A DNA stretch of 64,000 bases from Cristatella mucedo (lineage: Eukaryota; Bryozoa; Phylactolaemata; Cristatellidae), in contig WPIO01000035.1 in the NCBI GenBank assembly GCA_009760855.2, positions 2,162,001 through 2,226,000 on the forward strand. Reading direction: 5' to 3'. Each line of letters begins with the position of its first letter. The stretch's first letter is position 1. The notes below the pieces were generated by a model that made no database searches, was not told the DNA's origin, and was given only the letters and a program-made list of their open reading frames with translations. This document shows positions 48,083-58,205 of the stretch, piece after piece. Both the position numbers and the translations under genes were made by a program.

Positions 48083-48192
48083 TCAATCATACATAATTGG
48101 AACTTTGCAGCCAGCCAGCTCCGACGAGATCCATTCATCAATCCGCTCACTTTGTGCTACAGTTAGCTGGCTTTTCCAATCACCCGATTGAC
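48083..48192 (-). CDS. Sulfotransferase exon 7 (residues 258-293 and stop)
   Basis: The acceptor CATCTTTCTAG is followed by GQSGDWKSQLTVAQSE and ends ELAGCKVPIMYD plus TGA at 48085-48083. G-x-x-G-x-x-K completes the conserved RKGxxGxxK PAPS site. K264/T268/V269/E273 form the KxxxTVxxxE dimerisation motif. The 3.1-kb intron before it contains an old LINE A copy, a worn S1 SINE and palindromic AT tracts. Confidence 0.92.
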
Positions 48193-51100
48193 CTAGAAAG
48201 ATGTATCTCATGCTGCATACGATACGTAAAGCAGATCTGAAATATCAAGCTAACGAACAAATACCATGAGTTGTACTGATGCACTAATGCACTTGCAAGA
48301 CGAAAGTGGCTTACTAACAGCATGCATGCTATCCATGGAATAAGGGCCTCCTCACCAAATCAATGTGAGCTCACTTCTAAATCACTCATCACTATCACAA
48401 AATTCGGATAATTGCCACGGTATGTCGAATCATTTTTGAGGCATGATTAGAAATCAGTTCTTACGGTACGCTAAAGTGTTTAGGCGAGCGGCTATTTCAG
48501 ACTAATGCTTAATCAGCTTGGTCAGCTTCATCAGGCTAATAGCTCAGGGTTAGACTTTCACTTCACGACTTAGGTAGTGGTTTTGAGTCGTGCAGCAGTT
48601 CATCCTGCATTTTGACCCCCATAAGTAGAAAAGATGGCTTCTCATGCTGAACTGCCACGGTATAGATGAGGCTGCTGAATCAGCCAAATTTTAGTTTACT
48701 TAGTCCTAAAGTGTGTAGCTCCTAATTTTAGGAACGCCTGAATTACCTTAAATCAAGCTACACTTATTTCAACCAGGAAATAAATGTTTTCAAATCATTA
48801 ATTAGCTAACAAATGGGCAGTTAATTGCAGACGAAAAATTCGAATACCGACAAGGACATGTACATCTGTAAGCAGGTATTTTCGTTGTTTTATTATTCTG
48901 TGGAGGACTCTCTGAATTTTTGAATAATCTTATGGCCCTGAGAGAAAGTACTGAATAAACTGAACATCCTAAGGAAATGAGGCATCAGTTGGCGAAATCA
49001 GAACTAGAACTTTTGCTTTTGGCTTTCACATATCACACAGCTATGTAGGCAATTGGTGAAAGAAATCTGTAATTGCAGCAGATGTTAAAATAAATATATT
49101 CTAAAACGATAGCTTTGCTTCAATACTTAAAAGAATTTTGACGTATTTGACGATTCCATCGAATGAATGAATTTTTTATGGCTAGATTTAGCAATTTCCA
49201 TAAAAGAAAGCAAGAATCCAAACAATCGCTTATAGAATTTGCACAAAATCTGAGTGTCCTGTTCCAAAGTGACCATTCACCGGGCAATCACATGTGCTCC
49301 TCAGTCAAGTTGGCCTATTTTTAGCCAGGTAAAATTGCAAAAAATTCGGGCTACTTAGACTGGAATGTCACATCTTAGTTGTTAAATGCTTTTGTAACAT
49401 CGTGTTTACATTACTCGCAGATCTTCCAACCTGAGCGATAAGGTGCTGATAGTCGGTGCAATACTCATCAGTTATGCTCGTCTGTCGTAAGCGTCACTAT
49501 TTTCACATTCCACCACATCTGCTCTGGCTCCCGTCAAGCAGTCCATCCACTACAAGGCATTTCACTTCCTTTTGTGTCTCTCCATTCTCTTTCTTTAGCC
49601 TAATTGTGGGATTTTTTCCTCAATTAGGCAAATCATCTGTTCACCTGCTCTATGGACTCACGTCCTCTAGCTGAGGATCGGAGCAACCTCAAATTCTTTG
49701 AAGAAAACGCCTTTGGTTTTTATGCTCCCAAAGCGTGACATCATTCATGAATTGAGTCACGACATGTAACTACTTGAAGCCTTTGTTAAAGAAGCTAAAA
49801 CCATACCTACTCCTCACAGCATTTGTTGGGTCAGTGTGAGTCGTCCTTTGTGTGCTTATGAGCGTTGACACTGAGACGCTTCATCTCAAAGTTATTTAAT
49901 TAATTAATTAAAGTATTTTATTTAATTTATTATATTTAACATGATTCCTTGACAGCATTAACAAAGTAACTAAAAAGAGATTATTTCTCTTAGGCAAAAA
50001 TCTTATTGTTATTACGATTATCCAGCACTGACAGAGCGACAGCAATCGGTAAAACAACAAACCTTAAAGCAGCTACATATCATATCTAACCTCTACCAAT
50101 TGTCTCTAATAAGGTCACACACTAGTGATGATGAGCCTCACCTTCTGTAACAGCATGACTGCTTGATTGTGTGCATGATTAACCTTTCAAGGTTGAATTA
50201 ATCAGGAATCTATGACAGCTGTTTCATACTATCTACACTTTCGATTCTTTACAAGCCGAGATATTGTACAGCCGCTTCATACCTTGAGCAGTGTACTAAG
50301 TTCTGCTGTGGCTTATTAATGTATGTTCTGGTCTCTTTCAATTATCAAAAGCAAATGATCAGTTACAAGAGAAACTTGTAAGGAAGAACAAAGTAAATGT
50401 GTACTTCAGTTGCATCACGGTAAAATGATTTGCTACTGTCTGGCAGATTTTTGAATATCTGTCGGGAACTTTACTGTTTAGGAAGCTGATCATACTGACA
50501 TTCTCAAGAGATTTTTTATCTAAATGTACGTCACCAGGAAAGCATTCAGTGTTGGAGCTGAACATAGACGAGTATATTTATACATGCATATATACATACA
50601 TATATAGATATATATATATATATATATATATATCTATATATATAGTACCAAACTATATATATATATATATAACTAAGATATATATATATATATCTTAGGC
50701 ATAAGGAAGTATGACTATCTTAACAGAATATTTAGTAAAGCTTTTGCAAATATTAGGAGGCTGGTCCGTAGAATGGCTTTCATGAACTCCGTGAATTCAA
50801 TGATTTTACCTGGGAATGTAACATGTGTACATGAGTCACAAGCTTCCCACTCAGATCATATGTTCTAAGGGCGAAGGTTTCATCCTATTAAAATATCGTA
50901 GTTCCAGCTTTTAAAAGTACACAAGTACAATTCCTGACCTACTGTGCAAGCCAGATTGTTACCGTATCGAAGGATCTTTGTTGAAACCTCTTCTCTGATT
51001 CCAGTATCTCGTGATAACGAGGCCCCACGTACACTTAAGTTACATTGTAGCCAGTTTAAAGTGTATGTGTGTGCGCATGTGTGTGTATGCGTGTGTGTGC

Positions 51101-54100
51101 CTACACCTGTGTATGTGCGTATTAGTACAAATTATTATACAGACATATGTTACACTGTGGAATTTTTCTTTGCAGCATTATCATTTAAAGCTTAAATCAA
51201 ATAGAAAATTGGCAAATATTATTATACACCTTTCATCGATAAGGTCAAGATAAAAACTGACAGAATTTTTCGCGAATATTACCTTTTCTGAGGAAGTCTT
51301 TGTCTACATGCTTATGCATCTCGCCGAAGGACGAACGTCGAACGATCTCGTCGATTTCGTGGTCACTTAATTTCCTCTCGAGGAAATTGGCAATACTGAC
51401 AACGGCTGCACGAGGATCCTATTGATTAATCCAAGTGATAGGAGAAACATTTAGTGGCATTATACGATACTTAAAAGGCACGAAAATAGAGAGCTTCTAT
51501 AATATATGAGTAAGCCTTCTTTAGCCATTACCAAATGAATCACTTAGCTGAAAATTAAATTGAACAATACCACTCATGTCTACATTGTAAGGCAAAGTGT
51601 GTGCTATTGCTTTTAGTTTACTCCTCGCCTAGTAGTGCATTCTTAATAAAGTAGTCGACGGAATTTTTGTTCTAATTTCTGGAGATACGCATTTTCATGG
51701 TCAAATTTCTTTTTACCGCCTAGAAAATTAGCGTCTCAAAAGTGAATTTCTTGTCACAGTCAGTGAATGGGATGCAGCTTTGGGGCTAAACATTTTTATT
51801 CTGAAAGAAATCTTAAAATAGCGTTTGCAGATTTCTGAAATACCCGGAGAAATTTGTGTATGAAAAAGACGGATATATATACTATCAAAACAAAAAATCG
51901 TGGTGTGGCTTTTTGCCTAACGAGAATTTTAGTAGCTACTAAAACAGTTTAAGATTTAACTCCTATCGGTGGCTGAAATATCATAATATGATCACATTAC
52001 ATAAATTTACTAAGTAGCTAATGGAACTGGCTTGCTTCCTTAGCCACTCACTGATGAGTACAGAAAAAGGCCTGCAGTTTACAGGAACGTCCTATATTCG
52101 GATTGAACAACAACACTGTCAGACTACTAGTACTTTTAGACCTAAACACTTTAGGCTATGGGAGGATTTCGGTAATTCCGTATGTAACTAGCACTCATAA
52201 ATTCTTTCGCTAACATTTATGTAAATCCAAAAAGCTACTTATGTTACCATGCGAATTGATTTCGTTATAATAACTAGTTAGGGAGCTTCCAAGAAGCCAG
52301 TTGTGACCAAAATGTGAGTACAAGTAGAGTATTTAATCGTTTCGTTACAGATAAAAGAATCGAATTTTTACGATTTAATTTTATACCTGAAAACTTCTGC
52401 AATAGTGAAACAAATTCTCACTTCCGTTTAAATCAAGCCATTATTGGTGTTTAATCAAAGCCTACAAATAGCCATAAGCAAGGGATAGGCATGTAAATGT
52501 ACCTTCTTCATTTCTTCAAAAACCAATGTCAAAGCCTTTGGGCAGCTGCCTTCTTTAAACCAGTTTTTCATGCAGGTTGCGTAACTTCCGTAGCAGACTA
52601 TAAGCATAAGCAAAATAAATTTAGACTTAGCTGACTGCAGTCGACTAGTTCAGTAGTCTAAGTTGACCTGTCTAGACCATGTTAACATTCACATGAGCAC
52701 ACAGGAGTACCCCAGGGCTCACACATTCGCACACATAAATACATGTGCACACACAGACACAGAAACACAAGCACACACATTGGCAAACATCCAGAATGAC
52801 AGAAACTTAGGTGGCTGCCCATGCGTGCTAGCTTCGAGATGAGTTCAAGAAACACACTTTGATTAGCTCAGCCAGTTATTCTTTGCTAAATGCGACATCT
52901 TCCACATAGCAGCTCAGCCACTAATAAACACCTATTCAGCACTAAGGCAAAAGATAAATAGCCTAGTACGAAATCTGACTGGCCATGTGGTTCATACTGT
53001 AGGCATTTTTGAATAATGCCACAGTAATGGAATTTCTAATAAAGCATTCTATGCAATACTCCTAACAACAAATATATCTCTTTCTAGTACACTCAAGCTT
53101 TCTAGTAAAATCATGCAAGGTCTTCTCAATTGCCCATTTGAGTTCAATGTCAAAATCGGCAACAATTAATTTTGACCAGTCCAATAGCAGAGAATTCAGC
53201 CATAACCTTATTCAGTATTAGGTGACATTGAATCAGAAGGCAGGCACCTGCAATGCACTCAACAAGCCAAGACTATGCTTAGGCTCTGAAATAAATAAAT
53301 TCGTTAAAGAGAAAATGTATATTCTTTACAAATTACGAGATTTCAACGCTTAAACAGCCAAATTCAAATGAGGAGCATTGATGAAGGCACAGCATAGACT
53401 TTCATAGTGACTGTCATATTAAGGAAATATTTTCAAACTCGAAGAAATTCATCTGCAATAAGGCATAGTTGCACTCATAAAATTAGATAAGACCCGAGTC
53501 ATTATGGAGTCAGCTGCGAAACAAATTGTCTCAGATAAGTCACGCACAAAAATCCACGACTTCGGGATATCGAGAACAGCCACAAACCAGTGATAAACTC
53601 TCGATGTTACTTTACCTGGCAGTAGAAATATTCCCAACATTTATTTAGGCTAAGCGATTAATGTGGCTCCTACACTAGTAGCGCCTGATCCTTTTCCGGA
53701 GTGAGATTAAAAGAAAGAGTGCTTATTTTTATCCAGCTGGGCCGGATCCTAATCCTAATGTAGAGTGACATTAGTGACAAGAGTCGACAACACCAATAAC
53801 TGCAGTGGCCTAAAAGATAAATCTATTTAAGTACAGCAAATAAAAATCAGCCACGCCACTGTAAATTACCCTTGCTCAGTATAGTTAAAGCATGGGTTCA
53901 TTGAACGGTAGACAGTAATGCTTGAGCCGTGATGGCACACTAGGTAAGGTGGTTGCTTTTCACGACCTCGCTCCCGAGGTCGGGGGTTCGATTCCTGCGG
54001 TGGGCGATCTTTTATCGCCACTGAAAGCGGTGGTGATAGCCGTAAAGGCTCTTCTGTCGCTATACAAAAGAGGCTGTTTAATCAGCTAGGATTTCTTTTG

Positions 54101-54304
54101 TTCAGAAAAACATAGCCTACTGAAAATGAACATTGCACACTCACACACCCATGCACATTCCCACACACATCCATACACTCAAACATAACCCACACGCGCT
54201 TACACCCCCCCACACACACAGACGGACACATTCACATGTATATATATATATATATATATATAAATATATTCATATTTCCTACAATTTTTTTTAATAAACT
54301 AGTT

Positions 54305-54388
<84 letters not shown>

Positions 54389-57300
54389 GGGCAGTATACA
54401 TATATGCACAGATAAGAACGGCATTCAGATGTAAATCCACATAAATTATTAGGTACATGAATGTGGCTGCAAACTATGAGCTACAAACCCAACATGCTAT
54501 AATATTTTGGATGCCCGCCTAAGCTCATGCAACACTGAATCGTAAGAAAGACAGCTAAGACACAGTATCTGTTTTCTTGAGCGTGTTCGATGCTGGCTCC
54601 TTATTTACTGCTTTTTTAAATGCAAAGGTTGCGAAAGGTAGCGACTGGGATCCTTTTTAAAAGATAGTTTACGGTCTCTGATCACGAGGAATCAATTGTT
54701 ACCAACACAAGTTCTTAGGCAAACCATCGAAAATTAAAATTCAATGTTAATAAATCACCCTATCAGGTATCATATGCATTGGCTTGGAAGATGTCTTTTC
54801 AGCTCATTGGCAGTTTATAATGTGATCTGTATAAGGTTTTGTGAAACATAAAGTTCTCTTAACAGAAGTGGTCTACAATTTTCAAACCCTTGATCCTAGT
54901 TGCTTTAAATTCCCTAGCATACAAGTTCCCCACGTCATAACTCTTTAAGTGAAGTTAAGCCACAGCCCACCGCATCATGTTTGCTTACATAAGTAAGGTT
55001 TCATCGTAAGCTGAGTACTTACAAGGAAATTTTACTTAATGCCTAAAGCCTCACCTCTGCCATTAATAAACCACTCAAAATACTCGTGGAAAGGTACGTC
55101 TCGAGTAAAGTTGTTTAGCTTCTTTTCAAAATGGTAATAACTTGTGCAGACGTCTTTTGGGTTCCTGACAACTCTTATGACCTGATAGATGAAATAAAAA
55201 AAGGCTCAACAAGACTTTACGGTTTTTCGGGTATAAAGAAGCTTCAAGTTTGCATATTTTCTATAAAAAAAACTGAAGGCTGATCGATAACAACACAAAC
55301 ATAGTTGTGCATACTAATAATAATAATAATAATAATGCACTTGATAAAGCGCCCTCAGAAAACTTAATCTCTTTCTAGATGCTTTACATTTGCTGCAAAG
55401 GGAAATGCATTTGAATACTAGGCGAATAGGCATTTATACTGACAGCAAGTTTTGAATAAAAAGTTGAATTTTTTCGAGGTAACTTATTGTGGTAACTCAC
55501 GAAGTCCTGTGCATCTTTTTTAGTCAATGATGTTCTGTGTTATCGCTATTACGGCTCACTTTTTGCTAAATACTTTGCAACGTCTGGAATAGCCCATTAG
55601 CTTGCGAAGAATTGCCTAACATTAGCCACTTTTGATATAAATAATCAACATGTGCTACTCAAGAGTTAGTCGTCTCGCCTGTTTATCACAGGAAATGTTT
55701 TGCAATGATTTAGTTTTTGTCTTAATGAGCACTTTTTCTGCGGGGCATAATGCATTATGCCAAACAAATCTAAGCATGTTTTTGGTAAGGATGAATTCAT
55801 GTAATCAGCTGCTAGGTTTTGACCTTTATTTCCCTAAAAAAGAACTCTCTCTTCACAAGCAAAAGGAGTTTATAGGTCGAGGATGACCATATGAACAACT
55901 TTAAATAAAAATACACGTGACGCTTGACTTGTGTCAAAGCTCATAAAAACAAGTACTGCACACCTGGCTTACCGTGCAAACGTATTCTACGAGCTGCAGC
56001 ATTGCAAGTGAAAAACACACCAGTCACCAACAGCATATATATCACAGTATAATCGGCTAAACCTACTCTGGAACTGTGATGGGCTATAATGGAACATCAT
56101 TTCTTAAATTATTGTTCGCTGAGAGGGTACTTAGTACTCACTTAATGCGTTTGCAGCACTGATTGTGTATATGCGTACTGTCTAGAAGGAATCTCTGCAA
56201 TAATTGAGAAGAGAGATTAATTCCACTGATAGTGGAGAATGTAGTCCGACCTCCTCAGGCAGTTGTTTAGGCAACCTGTCGGAGAACGTGTAGGCAACAT
56301 TTTAAGAAACATCGTAAAACATTACCTGTGCTCTATTTTTAGAGAATGGATGGCTTCTTAGTGTTTAGAGTTTTTCTATGCTATGTAGAATTTTTTACTG
56401 AGGGAAACTCCCAGATCAATAACCCGAGACGCTGGTTGAATTAAACCTGACGAAAACCTCCCAGAAATAAGCTACCATTGCGGTTCGTGTTGATGAGACA
56501 CTTTCAGCTGCAAAAACATCACCACAGTAACAAAAGAAGCAGTTGCTGCTTATGCACCGAGGCTACCTTGGAGAGGTGCTGTTTACCTGATGATTTTTCA
56601 GCAAAGATTGCACTGACAGGGAATTATGGTGACCTATTAAAGTATGGTTGGTAACCTATTCGTAATAAGTTTGTCTATATTTAGCCGGAAGATAAATATA
56701 CAATGATGAATTCTCTTTACCTTCGCCGTAGTATCTGGAGCGATTAGCTGGGCTGGAAACAGATGATAAGGCAGGTGCGAGAATATGACCCTTGGCGACG
56801 GTTCGGCGTCCAAATACTGGAAGATTTCCTGCCACGTCTTCCCAGCTAAGAACGAAGTATTTTAAGCTGTATTGCACATAATTCACCTGTATTAGATCGC
56901 GTGCACGGCAACAACACAGCATCTTGCAGAACACTCCCAGAACTGTCCTAGCAAGACACTCCAGCTCTTCTCTCCTACGGCTCCATTAAGACACACTAGC
57001 TAACATAATGACATATTAATAATGACTTAATAAAAATATAGTAAAAGAAGAATTTCTAAACCCCTATTAGAAACAAACCTCTTTCTACACATTAACAATA
57101 TGATGGTAAGTACATCATTTTGGACAAAACCAGGGTGGCCATTAAAGTGAGTGACAAGTATAAGTAACAGTGCAACTGTATCACGAGACGGAGCTGTATT
57201 CAAAGCGGCGTCCCAAGCCAGCTAATTAGCGCTGCAAGAAGGCACCGGTCGTACCAGGCTCGAGCTCTCGGGGATAGTCGATGAGTTCAAGTGGCATGCT

Positions 57301-58169
57301 CGATGGCTTTTCGACATTTGAACCATGCAAAATCAGTGATGCGACAGTGGCTGCCCAGTGAGTACCTAAAACAAGTCGGGGAACAGCAGGGCGTCAATGC
57401 ATAGTGCAGCAACTCCATGGATCAATTATGGCTAACAAGCACTGCTAGGCTCTCCTGCTGAAGTAATTAGCACAGCATCTTGCTGACAGATGCCTTGTCA
57501 AGTGCAAAGCTCCCTGCAGGCATGTAGTACTAGAACTGCTACATCAACCTCTAGTCTACCCCGTAGGTACAGTGTGGGTGCACGCACCAACAGAATGCCC
57601 CACAGTGCTAAAAAGTTGAAGGTAATCAGCTGGCCGTTCAGCAGGTGGGCTTAAGAAATCCTAGGTTTCTCTAAGCTCAGTAATAACAGATTACTACTGG
57701 TTGGGAAATTCGGTCCTTCTTAAATTAGCCGCAGCTGAACTTCAAATTACCTAAGGCTTTCTCTTGAAATAATCACTCTTTGCACGTCAATCGATTGCAG
57801 GCCTGTGTATATGTGTAATGCTGATCCACTAGCTGAAGCAATAATTACCTTAGATGCCTAATCAATTAGATTCATAAATTGAAAGCTGGCAGAGCTAACA
57901 AAGCAAAGGAAGAAGAAACACGTCGAGCCTCAGCCTGATAGGGCTTCAGTACACTAATTATCACTGGCTAAAGGAAGATATGCATTCTTCATTCCAAACT
58001 TAGCACCAGTGAAAAATTGCGTCCCTAAATGGTTGATAAAAATCACTGTGGTTTGCAGCCAATATTCACTATACGATATGCTACAACTCAGCACAATGCT
58101 TACATCACTTCCAGCTTCAGTAAATTTGAATGTCTTACAGCCACTGATGGGGAGTGGCAGCTATTTGCC

Positions 58170-58205
<36 letters not shown>

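Noticed and set aside
53449-53640. 63-codon minus frame in intron 4 as a sulfotransferase exon
   Set aside because: No SULT block, and exons 4 and 5 already join without a gap in the family alignment.
56656-56934. 92-codon minus frame as a gene
   Set aside because: It is out of frame with the sulfotransferase exon 3 coded by the same bases, which has family motifs and splice sites.
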